A stretch of 64,000 nt of DNA, taken from positions 11,404-75,403 of the forward strand of contig NW_019091540.1 in assembly GCF_001949145.1 (NCBI RefSeq), given 5' to 3'. The translations under genes were made by a program, and so were the position numbers. This DNA is from Acanthaster planci. Taxonomy: Eukaryota > Echinodermata > Asteroidea > Valvatida > Acanthasteridae. Shown piece after piece: positions 46,601 to 55,373 of the stretch. Under the pieces are notes generated by a model. The model was not told the DNA's origin. It did no database searches and saw nothing but the letters and a program-made list of their open reading frames with translations. The number at the start of each line of letters is the position of its first letter. The stretch's first letter is position 1.

Positions 46601-49327
46601 CCGACATTTGCAGTCAGTCACCATTTTTACGGCAGAATTAGCATTTTTTTTTCTGGCCATACGCTTAGGATTATAAGCAAAGTTTGTACATATTCAAACT
46701 CTGGCAACAACAGTGACGAATAAATAGAGCCCTGTTATGGCATATGGGCAAATACAATGAACACAAACTGTGCCGAGCAAGTTGAACTCCTTTAAGTTTC
46801 CAAACTTGGCTTTCCCAATCCAGATTCAAGTTAAACACACACTTATGCACTTTAACCAAGGACAAATGAATGAGGTAAAATGTGCAGCGGAACTTTCACG
46901 TGACTTGTTAACATTTAGCCAACACCTCAGTCTCAGGAGATTCAGTGACCAAAGAACTCCGCCAGACAGCACATATTCAAACTAAAACTCCTACTCAATA
47001 CTTCACATTGCACAAGGTTAGAGATACATTTATGAGCCTCTAGATGAAATAGGTCGTTGAATTCAACTTCTTAATCAAGCCTAACAGTGTCTGTGATGCG
47101 TCGTAAATTATACAGTTTCCAAGGCATTGCTATTCCCCTGTAATATAAAACTGAAGAACAAACATAACTACAAAGATAATTTTTTAAAAATCCAAGTCAC
47201 ATTTAAAAAATTGAAGAAGTCTGTAGGGTAAGAGCTCCGTATCACTCATTTTTCCCTTGAGTGCTGGTATATCAGCCACTAGTAAGTGATAACAAGTCCT
47301 ATAATGTCAAATTTAGCAGGGAAAATGCGTAACTGCTTGCTTAGAAATTTTTTTCAGTCAAGTCTCATACGGTTTGTGCACAGGATGCCAAATGATGTCC
47401 ATGTATGGACCCGTCTGCAGCTTAAGAAACCAATTTCCACATGTAACTGTTTAAACAAATAGCCCATGGCTCCACAAATCTGACCCTGACACCTATATAC
47501 CATTTGTTTCATCTCTGTAAACCCAAGCCCATCTCCTTTACCTGAGCTTGAGCATGCGTTTGATGGACAACCTGCTGCTGATGGGCCACTGCTGCCACCT
47601 GCTGGGGGTTGGTTGGATGAGGGTGAGGGTGGTGAACCCCACCATGGTGCCCTGCTGCTTGCCCTACAGCTGGCACCCTACGCAGGATTTCAATAAACAC
47701 CAAGAAAAAAGCTCAAGAAAAATATTTTATAGTACAGGCTAAAAACAAAAATGTGGACAAAAGATCTGCGATTATTGTTTTTTTACAAAGGAACGTAAAT
47801 GGATATCACAAGCAAATTAAGCAAACCTCCTAGCTGGGAAATATCAGCTCAATATTTTATTATAAAATCCCTGATTTTTCATCACTTTTCCCTCAACAGT
47901 ATTCCACAAACAAATTGCAATGACCATGGGACCTAAAGTAAATGTGACCGGCGCTGCAAAAAGGTGTCTTACATGTTTGTCACATTTTGGAGGGGGGGGG
48001 AGAAATTGAGTTTTACATGTATAATTAAATTGCTCATACCCTAAGCTTTCATTTGATATATCATTCATCCCAGTAACATGTTGCTTTTTGGAGTTATTTG
48101 CCACTTGCATGTTCATATAATTTCATTTTATCACACATGGTTTTTAAGATAATGCCCTTTAAACACAACAGAAAGATTAAACTTAAATTAGACACTCTTT
48201 TGGTTTTCCTTAGTAACAGAGGCTTTCTGGTCAAGCAGTTGGCCTCAAAATATTTCCAAATATTTTCACCCTCGGCACACGGAATGGGCCATTACGTGTT
48301 TTTGCACTGCGCGACTTAATATACCTTTTTGCAGAGTGGGTCACAAATGTAGGTCAGAGATCACATGTCAATGAATTAATCTAATATGTCCCCAAGCAGC
48401 AGTGCAACCACGTGGCAAGAACAGAACATCGTAGTCCATTGTGAATTCAACATTCTAATCCTTGGACACAAGAAATGAACTGAACTCACAGGTGATCCAG
48501 GGATTTTTTTTCCAGGATTTATTCAGGTGTTGCATAATGAATGCTTTCCATTCATGCAATAGAAAGAATAATTTCAGATACACGAGATTTTCCATTAAAT
48601 CATCACCTCACACATTAATTTCTACCATGACACTTAGGCCAAACAAAAAAATAGCTGTGTTTCCAGTTACCCGACCAAACCTAGAAAATCATGTAGAACT
48701 TATATCGTTTTATTCGACAAATCAATAAAATATAAAAACTTATGGTGCCTTGCCCTAAGCCTAATTTTGTGTACATCATCCTGTTCATTGTATTTTCATT
48801 TTTTTGCACGAGATGGACGGCTCTATGTGTGTTTGTATTGCAACAACCACCTGCTTTACTACTAAATCACAGAGCTGATATGTAATATTGACACGCACAT
48901 GTACAGTATTAATCTGACACTGATTTAGTACCTGTTACAAATATATGTGCCTCCCCCCCCAAAAAAAAAATACAGACCATCATCCCACCCTAATTTCTTG
49001 GGCTGTAAAAATGTAGAGTAATTTTACCCAACCAACCACCCTAATTTATTTTTCAGTGTAATAGGAAACACAACGAATTTCTGTTTGTCCTTATACATTA
49101 TAAGACGTATGTATTTTGATCATCTGAAGTAGAACTGATGGAACTTACGGGTATTGCTGCATGGGATGGAACGACAGACCGCTGGCCATGTTACCCTCTT
49201 GCACCTGCTCAAAGCCAGCAACATTGGCCGGTGCAAGCACGCGCTGCTGCGTGAAGGCAGATTCTTGTCCCGGGGTGGCACGACGCTGCTGAAATGGACC
49301 CTCCTGCACCTCGTTGCCACGTTTCAT
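28902..49327 (-). CDS. SIN3A: SIN3A-type paired amphipathic helix co-repressor (23 coding exons)
   Basis: Scaffold of the Sin3/HDAC nuclear co-repressor complex. Exons 5' to 3' on the - strand: 49149-49327, 47542-47677, 46363-46541, 45426-45771, 44471-44740, 43329-43562, 42911-43063, 42215-42301, 41972-42090, 41121-41236, 40431-40645, 39725-39882, 39056-39136, 38124-38307, 37019-37133, 36406-36522, 34562-34692, 33522-33708, 32133-32302, 31497-31679, 30646-30818, 29571-29982, 28902-29150. All phases agree and give 4194 bases, 1397 residues (human SIN3A about 1273). It starts [10 protein letters not shown] like vertebrate SIN3A. PAH1, PAH2, PAH3, the HDAC-interaction domain and the Sin3 C-terminal domain are in order and intact. 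A GACACTATG context follows a CCCAG acceptor, so the 5' UTR is probably split. Invertebrates usually have one Sin3, so the name means orthologue of SIN3A/SIN3B. Confidence 0.97.
30478..30545 (+). repeat. Degenerate tRNA-like sequence (SINE head)
   Basis: GGCTGGATATCTCAGTTGGT followed by AGAGCACC has a good A box and D-arm look. The T-arm/B-box position (AAGGTCAAACCAA) is degenerate and there is no closing acceptor stem, so it is not a functional tRNA gene. It lies in a SIN3A intron. Confidence 0.45.
31211..31395 (+). repeat. Dispersed repeat, GACCAAGAGAGGG family, copy 1
   Basis: Shares in order GACCAAGAGAGGG, AGCTCCTTTGGTGTGAACTG, GTCACTGGTTCAC, CATCGCTACCAACCAAATTAA, TTTCAACCAATGAGGGGGTA, CTTCTGCTC with copies at 38575-38762 and 62811-62980. 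About 185 bases, non-coding, in a SIN3A intron. Confidence 0.85.
33201..33353. mobile_element. Fold-back MITE-like element, 153 bases
   Basis: Left arm AGACCTGCCAACCAGGTCGT then ACTCCTTCCTGA, GGCATTACCACA, ATAGATTAAAA; right arm is its inverted copy ending GGAAGGAGTACGGCATCTTGG-CAGGTCT. Arms are about 60 bases. Flanks read ...AATAC / GATAATA, so a short AT-rich target duplication is possible. In a SIN3A intron. Confidence 0.85.
34051..34289. mobile_element. Fold-back element, ~240 bases
   Basis: Left GGTCATTCCACAAGGTTGGG then GCACAATTTGTGAC and TTGTTACATG; right, inverted, GTAACAAGGAC, GTCACAAATTGTGCCCCAAC, CTCATGGAATGACC. Arms about 55 bases with a few mismatches. Non-coding, in a SIN3A intron. 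Confidence 0.8.
34849..34894. repeat. Perfect 21-base inverted repeat with 4-base loop
   Basis: GAGTCAGTAATCATTACTTT-G, loop GTAT, then the exact complement CAAAGTAATGATTACTGACT-C. No mismatch in 21 pairs. In the SIN3A intron between 34692 and 36406; no T-run follows that would suggest a terminator and the host is eukaryotic. Confidence 0.95.
35011..35054. repeat. Perfect 22-base tandem duplication
   Basis: GTTTATCCTGCTAAGTGCAT-GC occurs twice with no gap and no mismatch, in a SIN3A intron. Confidence 0.95.
35262..35764. mobile_element. Possible ~500-base element with imperfect inverted ends
   Basis: Left GCCGGGTTTCCGTAAGGTCG; right end reverse-complemented ACCTGGTTTCCATATCGACA. A second inverted match is AACGCAGACGGTCCGCAAGAC with the region GACGCAAACTGCAGCGCAGA near 35700. 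No coding capacity. Divergence makes the ends uncertain. Confidence 0.45.
36406..40645 (-). CDS. SIN3A: SIN3A HDAC-interaction region (exons 11-16)
   Basis: About residues 607-896. Exon 11 carries [38 protein letters not shown] and [17 protein letters not shown], the signature of the Sin3 HDAC-interacting domain. Exons 12-14 continue with [40 protein letters not shown] and [20 protein letters not shown]. Exon 15 has [16 protein letters not shown] and exon 16 ends in an acidic stretch ([13 protein letters not shown]). This block binds HDAC1/2 in characterised Sin3 proteins. Conservation with vertebrate SIN3A is highest here. Confidence 0.94.
38575..38762 (+). repeat. Dispersed repeat, GACCAAGAGAGGG family, copy 2
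   Basis: Reads GACCAAACGAGGGCGCTATT, CTCCTTTGGTCAGAACTGAA, CCGGTTCACTAATGAC, TATCGCTACCAGTAAATTGA, TTTCAACCGATGAGGGGGTG, CTTCTGCTCGAGGCAGATAG. Likely the least decayed copy, in a SIN3A intron. Confidence 0.85.
41121..42301 (-). CDS. SIN3A: SIN3A PAH3 region (exons 8-10)
   Basis: About residues 500-606: [60 protein letters not shown] and FLGYKES. This is the third four-helix paired amphipathic helix module, matching [20 protein letters not shown] in vertebrate SIN3A. Confidence 0.93.
41455..41806 (-). mobile_element. tRNA-derived SINE with (TAA)n tail
   Basis: On the - strand it starts at about 41806 with GTGTGGCCTAGTGGTTAGGG (A box) and GGGGTTCGAATCCAGCTAAT (B box), continues CTTGGGCAAGTCACTTTACC and CCAGGAGTAAATAGGTACCT, and ends GTTATAAATTCCAAATTATT followed by a TTATTATTACTATT tail near 41455. 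This is the full head, core and microsatellite-tail layout of a SINE. The tRNA head is too altered for a tRNA gene. In a SIN3A intron. Confidence 0.8.
43329..44740 (-). CDS. SIN3A: SIN3A PAH2 region (exons 5-6)
   Basis: Exon 5 (44471-44740) is mostly a His/Gln/Ala/Pro-rich linker with several Q runs, ending in [16 protein letters not shown]. Exon 6 (43329-43562) continues [40 protein letters not shown] and LPDANG. PAH2 binds short amphipathic repressor motifs such as those of Mad/Mxd factors. The domain is intact, about residues 358-435. Confidence 0.95.
43540..43990. repeat. Decayed tandem copies of the SIN3A exon 6 edge
   Basis: The + strand across the exon 6 acceptor reads GGCTGACCCTGGAACCGATT-CTGGGCAAG. 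Diverged copies follow in the intron at about 43699-43720 (AGCCAACCCCAGAACAAATT), 43786-43809 (GCTGACCCTTGAACAAATTC), 43873-43896 (GGCTGACCCTGGAATAAATT) and 43955-43978 (GGCTAACCCTAGGAAAAATT), spaced about 80-90 bases. Each is followed by AGAGAC.../ATAAACAAGAC-like sequence also found after the exon. So a unit covering the exon start and the acceptor was tandemly multiplied and then decayed. Confidence 0.7.
44327..44442. repeat. Four tandem copies of a 29-base unit
   Basis: Unit TCTCCTTAGATTCACCTATG-GCCAAAGTG, starting at 44327, 44356, 44385 and 44414; copies 1 and 2 are identical, copies 3 and 4 have a few changes. It ends 29 bases before the SIN3A exon 5 donor (exon end 44471), so it lies just inside the intron. 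Confidence 0.9.
45426..46541 (-). CDS. SIN3A: SIN3A PAH1 region with polyglutamine (exons 3-4)
   Basis: Exon 3 begins AQVAQVQGH, then a run of ten glutamines, then [40 protein letters not shown]. Exon 4 continues [20 protein letters not shown] and [18 protein letters not shown], virtually identical to vertebrate PAH1 (about residues 125-195). The rest of exon 4 is Gln/Pro-rich linker with further short Q runs encoded by mixed CAG/CAA. The polyQ just before PAH1 parallels a shorter Gln-containing stretch in human SIN3A. Confidence 0.95.
45819..45915. repeat. One end of a GATTCACAATACAG-family element
   Basis: GATTCACAATACAGCACCAC, then CATAGAGGCCATTCTTTTGCAG and GACAAATTTCATTCAATGCATC, GAGCAGGGGACT, is parallel to 53464-53580 (ATTCACAATACAGTGCGCCA, CAGAGAGGTCATTTTCTGCAG, GACAAAG, GAGAGCAGGGAACT). 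I did not find a matching opposite end, so it is probably truncated. Confidence 0.65.
47306..47420 (-). repeat. Dispersed repeat, TTGACACCCTG family, - copy
   Basis: TTTAGCAGGGAAAATG, TTTTTTCAGTCAAGTCTCAT, GTTTGTGCACAGGATGCCAA and ATGATGTCC parallel 14034-14150. Diverged, in a SIN3A intron. Confidence 0.55.
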
Positions 49328-50859
49328 AGTGTCCTGGGAGCCAAAAGAGATGGATCACTTAGGTTTGCCTGGGGTGGTCTGAAACAAAAAAAAAAGAAAT
49401 TTAAATCGAAATAAGAAGTAGCCATGCATATACATCTAATTTTTAGCAGTATCATAGATTCGTGGAAAGGAAAATGTTCAGGGACTTTAAATTCTCTACA
49501 GCCAAAAAAGTCACAGTCAATGAAAAAAAACAATATAGACCATTCTACCACACCATTAAATCCTAGCACACAATAACTCAAATTCTTAAGTTTCACTTCA
49601 GCAAAAATAAATTTCTATAAATAATAAAATTGGAACAAACTAAGGATACTTGTACATGTATACATCCCAAAGCAGTACTTGTACCTGAAGACATAATTTG
49701 TGCAATTTTTAACACCAAAGGCGAAGCACTTTTGTGAAAAGGAAACACAAACTATGCACACCTCAACTTCAATAAAATTCTGAATTCATTCAAGAGAGGA
49801 GGTTACTGCCAGCTATAGTGAATGCACAGATAAAATCCTCTGATGGAATTCACCATAACCAAACATTTTAAGAAACATAAAAAATATGTACCTTTAAGCA
49901 TGTCAAGTAGGTACAACAATAGGAAATCTCAACATAATTGTGAAAATGTTCTCAACCTTTAAAGCATACATTTAGACAGAAAAACAAAATGTCTTCAGTC
50001 ATACACTTTATTTTCACTTCAGTGCCTTTAGGATAATACAGCAAGTGATCCAAACCCATTGCCCAAAAGAAAACAAAACAAAACAAAGTGGAATGACAGA
50101 AGCAAAAATCTACACGTACATTATGCCAGCAAGTACATGTACATCTTGTGAAGGAAGTTCTCATTACGACATGGTTACCGCATCCTGTGGTTTTAAATTT
50201 TTCCAGACTCTACAGAACCTCTGCAGTTTCTGTCTACTGAAAGAGGAGTCTGGCAACCATACAGAAAGAGATACACAGATTTGTGTGAGTGGGCATCAGC
50301 AAGCCAACTGCTTTACTGCATGAAGTACATGTACATATGGCATACTTGTACGACTCTGGCCAAAATCAGCAGACTTCAACAAACTACACATACGTGTATA
50401 AAATAACAAAAAATTTCTCTGTGCACAAAACTTTCATATAAATTAGTTTAAATGTCAAAACGGCTTTGAAAAACTATCACATGGTACAAATAAATTCTCA
50501 ACAATTTCTGTACATCAACTGAAAACAGAATTATAATTAATGTGACATGAACAGTGGAAAATTTTTCCATTTCCTTATTTTCAAAATTTATTATAGCAAA
50601 TGTAAACAACAAACAAGTGAAAATTCTCAGATCAACTCAAAGTAAACCTTTTACAATAACCATTATCTCTGTTGCAATTAGATGATCGCAAGAGTTGGCT
50701 GTTTCATTACAATATGTACAATTTAAAACTCCCACGTGTACATGTACATTATGACCAGTTTGGTTTTGTTGTTTTGTTTTAATGGCGCTTTCAGCAACTC
50801 AGGCTATTTGCCCCAATAACTGTACGTTTATTCATACACTTTAGTAATCAGCATCACAT

Positions 50860-51045
50860 TACGGAGTTAGGAAGAAGGTCCAGTTTCAGAGGCAGGAGGA
50901 AACCGGAGTACCCGGAGAAAACCTGCGAGAGCGAATATGGACTGGAAACCAAATGCACTTAAAGCTTGGGCCAGGCCGGGACTCGAACCCAGGCCTCATT
51001 AGTGCAAAGCGAGGAAAGAACTACTACGCTAACCCACTCCACCCA
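50860..51045 (-). mobile_element. SINE with conserved core
   Basis: On the - strand a tRNA-like head (GGGTTAGCGTAGTAGTTCTT A-box side; CCTGGGTTCGAGTCCCGGCC B-box side) is followed by a core whose + strand form is GGAGGAAACCGGAGTACCCG then GAGAAAACCTGCG at 50895-50927. That core is very like the strongly conserved central domain shared by SINEs of diverse marine invertebrates and fishes. Short, probably truncated at the tail. Confidence 0.75.
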
Positions 51046-51099
51046 CGTTATGACCAGCAGTGCTTCCACACTATTAAAGAGCTTGAGTGTAACGCTGGT

Positions 51100-51580
51100 G
51101 ACAGTGCGAGTACACATACATGTACATGTACTGTACTGCACACCGTGCACAAACACAGTAGCCCTACGTGTACTTGAATGTCAGTGTACATGTACACTGA
51201 ACTGTAAATGTAGTGTGTGGATATCCAGGCATTTCAATATTCTGGGCACAATGCCAATTATGCCAATGTCAGAACTACTAGCGTCTTTCACAGTGACAGG
51301 CTACAGTGAGTACATGTAGTGTGTCAATGTGCACATACAAAAAAGAACACACACAACACTGTACTGTACACATAGTACATGTACATGAATATCAAATCCA
51401 CATGTAAGTAAAATACACTGTAAGTTTTGGAGAAATACCACTTATGTTTGCAAAATTCACTTCAAAACATTCAAGGCATAAGATATTACAATTTTCTTTG
51501 AGAACATTTCTCAAGTCTCCCATTAAAACATTCTCCTGGCTAGTACCCTAAGACATGTACAATGTACATGTACATTTATG
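51100..51580. repeat. TACATGTACA-rich low-complexity tract
   Basis: Many short palindromic ACATGTACATGTAC clusters (near 51120, 51190, 51310, 51375, 51560). The same hexamers recur throughout the window but are densest here. No coding pattern. Confidence 0.7.
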
Positions 51581-52561
51581 ATACTAGAAAGCTGTATAAT
51601 TTTTGCAATCTCTCATTTTTTTTTGCATGATTAGATTCAATGCAAAAGGCTCCTGTGCTTCAGTAACAGTAACTTCTTTTGCATTCACAAAACCTAGCCT
51701 AGACGGTGTACTGTAGGCCCCCGTTTGTAACAGGTAACTGCAAGGATATAATACAGAATGCATAAAACTGTGTGAAACAGCGTAACAACGCTCTGAGGTA
51801 TATCCTTCAGAACATCCACTCCAAATTTCAAAAAATTCATACCCTAGCACAATGGGGTACAAATTCTCCCCACGTAGCTGCAATTAACTCATTTTCCACA
51901 CACCAGACAATGCGGACTTTCCTTTGAAAATTTCCTTTAAGGATTCCTCGGGCTGAATTTATGTCTACTTTTGAATTTTAAAGACACTTCCTTTTTCACG
52001 ACCAAATGTAATGTTTTCTGAGGAAAAAATGTAGAAGGTGGGTGTTCCTGCTTAAATTTTATGCAGCCCCAGGTAGGTTTTGTTGCACTGATCAAATTTC
52101 TAAAAAAAAAAAAAAGACTGCACTTGCAGTTTGAATGGAGATTTGTTTACAGGAGTCCCACAATGCGCAAGGGTGCTCTTGTCACAAAATAGGCAGAGGT
52201 TACTTGTACGTATTCAGTATGGGTCCCTGATTTCAAAGGCTGAATTAAAAACCAGCAGCAACTACACACCACACGTCAGTCATTGAGAATTGATTCTCAA
52301 ACTTTATAGCCTTCAGAAAGAAATACTGCACCACCGTGAATAGCACAAAAGGCAGAAGTTACATTTCATCGAGAAGTAGGACTTGACATTTTGGTACAGT
52401 GGTAAATGTAGAGCAATGAAATGGGACCCGTGATCTTGCAGTCAATCCTTTAAGTACCGGTACATGAAGGCAGCACTGGCACTAACTCCAAGCACTAACT
52501 AGCTCACGGAAGCACACCACTCAGTACTGCATGCTGATATTCAAATGACATCGAGATCTGC

Positions 52562-52814
52562 GGGGCCAATTTCATAGAGATGTTTTAAAAGCACAACATT
52601 TGCTTAAGCATGAAAAAACTTTGCTTGACAAATCAGGTTACCAGCCACAACTCCATGTGATGTATATTGTTTTGGAATGGTATTCACCCGTCGTTTGGTT
52701 AGCATGACAATTATGTAGATTTTGAGCTGATAACCGTTGTTTTTAAGCAAGTATTTTTTGTGCTTATTGCTTTAAGCAAAATTTGTGCTTAAGCAGCTCT
52801 ATGAAATTGGCCCC
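52562..52814. mobile_element. GGGCCC-family MITE, copy 3
   Basis: Left GGGGCCAATTTCATAGAGAT; right end reverse-complemented GGGGCCAATTTCATAGAGCT, then GCTTAAGCACAAATTTTGCT. Interior dominated by TTAAGCA motifs. The terminal match of about 20 bases is the best of the four copies. Confidence 0.85.
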
Positions 52815-52880
52815 ATATGCTTCATGGGCATTACTACTGCGAGTTACAAAGCTTTGCAGACTTACAAACTGGTCATAAAT

Positions 52881-53016
52881 GGTAAAAGAAGGACACGTAG
52901 AACGGCGTAAGTCACATGTATATTATGCTCAGAAAGTGTACGCTATGTCTTTTATGAGTCCTGAGCATAATATGCATATGACTCATGTCGTTCTACGTGA
53001 CCTCCTTCTGTCTACC
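52881..53016. mobile_element. Fold-back element, 136 bases
   Basis: Left arm GGTAAAAGAAGGACACGTAG, AACGGCGTAAGTCACATGTA, TATTATGCTCAG; right arm is the inverted copy CTGAGCATAATATGCATATG, ACTCATGTCGTTCTACGTGA, CCTCCTTCTGTCTACC. Arms about 52 bases, spacer about 30. Confidence 0.85.
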
Positions 53017-53463
53017 GTAAAAAAAATGAAGCCACTGCATTTAAATCCTCTATGGTAAAATTCAAACCATCTGGTCTTTCAATCCTTGATCATGTTGCAC
53101 CCTACTTTTTCAACCTTTGCACAGTGCTGAAGCACATATATACCTTTCAACATGTTCAAGAAAGTTCAACAAATTCACTTGATTCTCTAACAAAAACATC
53201 TGAGCAATACACATTTGATGGGACTTCATTTTCACAGATGATTTTAATTCCTAATTTCTATGCACATGTATTAAATAACACAGAACAAGAAGACACCTAC
53301 ATCAGAAAATGGTAAACCAGTAAGAGCGCTTTAAGAAGAACCTCTCAGCTGGGGGGGGACTCCACCCATCTTTTATAGAGGATCGTTACTGTCCAGACAG
53401 TAAGTTTTGCATTGTTACGTATTGTACCATGCAGCTCGTGCCGGTGCATATTTAATTTGAGTT

Positions 53464-53778
53464 ATTCACAATACAGTGCGCCACCAAGAGGTTACCACAG
53501 AGAGGTCATTTTCTGCAGGGCATTAATTAAACGAAATGGTCGACAAAGTTTATTGGCCAGCTGAGAGCAGGGAACTTAAAATTGTTCCTGATGTTATGTA
53601 CTTACTCTCTTTTCTTTCCTTTGCATGGAATACCGGTACCCTCTATCAGAATTTTTAAAAGGTTTTCAAGACATCTGCTCAAATGCAAACCTTGGCAAGT
53701 AGGCCATGTATTTCTGTAAACCTGAAACGTAGCCTTTCTGTGGCGATCTCTTGGCGGTGCGTTGTCAGTATTGTGAAT
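53464..53778. mobile_element. TIR element, GATTCACAATACAG family, copy 3
   Basis: Left ATTCACAATACAGTGCGCCA, CCAAGAGGTTACCACAGAG; right, reverse-complemented, ATTCACAATACTGACAACGC, ACCGCCAAGAGATCGCCACA, GAAAGG. Terminal repeats about 45 bases, interior without coding capacity. Related to 26376-26533 and 45819. Confidence 0.8.
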
Positions 53779-54390
53779 CTACCATATGGTACATGATCAA
53801 CGGAGGAAGCAATTCATCTTACCTGTTTTCTGAAATGATGCCATGATAAGAACACAATGTCTCATGCTTGCAAAATATGGAGTCAAAACTGCTGCAATTC
53901 ATTAGCAGAAAACTCCTGAAGGCTCATGGCAATGAAATAAGAGCAGGTTTTCAGCAAGTGCCGTATGGGAAAACATATGGACCCCTTTCTCTGAACCAAA
54001 ATGTGATTTTTAAAAACTATCGTCTGTTTTCATTCTCTCCAAAATAATTGTTAGTTAATTAACCTCAAATCCAATCAGTTTATGTGGCACTGACCACTAG
54101 GCCAAGATCAAGCACTGAAGCAGACATTATTGGAGAAATCAATACCTGAAAAAAGGTCCTGCTGTCACTCATCTAAAAGACCGTATTTATAGGGTATCTA
54201 CAGTGATATAAGTATATCCTACAAGTAATGACATGTTAGGGTACAAGTATAAATAACATAGTTCACGGCAAAATAACAAAATCCTTAACCCTAACACTCC
54301 AAAATCCTCCAATTTTAATACGATTTTACATACACCCTAGGGGGCTGGGTTAATGTAGCTTACTCATCACTAAACCATAATTAATAAATA

Positions 54391-54852
54391 CGAAGTGGCT
54401 ATCGTTATGGCATTCGTAAGGCGTTTCTCATTTTCTTTCGTTACGGCACTGAACTGCACAAGTGCGATGACACAGCTGATCATCATGACGGTTTACATGT
54501 ATATATTTCAAAATTACCTGGATCACTGAATGCTTGTGGAAGAGTGGTCAAGGTGGAAGGTTTGGAACCACTGGTGTGTGAATTTGAATCTGCGCTTGGA
54601 CTATTCTATTTTTTTCCCCCATTTTCATGTTTTGTACCAAAATTGTTTTTTTATGTTGTATCTCATTGTATAGGCCTAAGCAGGAATCTTTTTTTCTTTT
54701 CTCATCGGAGGCTTCGGAGGATTTCTTTAAACATGTTAAGGGGAATAAAGTCCGAAATCTGCACTTAAATTGGCACGCTTGCGCAGTTGCAGTGCCGTAA
54801 CGATAGAAAATGGGAGATGCGTTACGGCTGCCGTAACAACAGCCACTGCATA
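54391..54852. mobile_element. TIR element, ~460 bases with ~80-base arms
   Basis: Left arm GAAGTGGCTATCGTTATGGC, TCTCATTTTCTTTCGTTACG, GCACTGAACTGCACAAG. Right arm reverse-complemented: GCAGTGGCTGTTGTTACGGC, TCTCCCATTTTCTATCGTTA, CGGCACTGCAACTGCGCAAG. Interior non-coding. Confidence 0.8.
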
Positions 54853-55314
54853 ATAAACGCCTAGTTGCAAGTAAACCGCAAGAAGCAAGCACTCTGTTTC
54901 AAACTCCATTCACACGATCATTGAATATATATGTGCTACATGAATGGGAGTGTATGTTCTTAATGCATACAATGTTCCGAGTGTAAGTAGCGTAAAAAAA
55001 ATGACTAGCCAAGACAAATTTTTCCAAGTGGCCAACAGATGACAAGGAATAGGCCTGATAATTTAATGGGTCGAGCAACATGAGCAATGGCATATATGNC
55101 ATGTATGATTGTTGACAGATTTTGACACCACAATTTTAATTCCCGTATTTTCACTGCAATTAATCTTTATCAACCAAAAGATCTACAAAAACACGCACCA
55201 GAAAATGGCATGAATTTGTACTTCGAAATTTTGAGAGAACGGAGTGTCCTTCAGGTGATCCTTTTTGACACGGGGAGTGAATGAAGGCGGTTTACCGCTT
55301 CAGTTCCAGCAAAC

Positions 55315-55373
55315 ATGGCGACTAGGGTTCACGCTGTTGACACCAATTTACTTAGGGGTGCTGCCGAGGGAGG
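55315..55373 (+). CDS. Candidate first coding exon of an unknown + strand gene
   Basis: ATG in a strong context (AAACATGGCG) opens MATRVHAVDTNLLRGAAEG, 19 codons plus two bases, ending at a consensus donor (GGAGG/GTGAGT). The preceding 60 bases look like 5' UTR and contain no in-frame continuation that I trust. No downstream partner exon was found on the + strand before SELENBP1, and I do not recognise the peptide. It could be a real gene with long introns, or a chance open frame beside a promoter. Confidence 0.3.
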
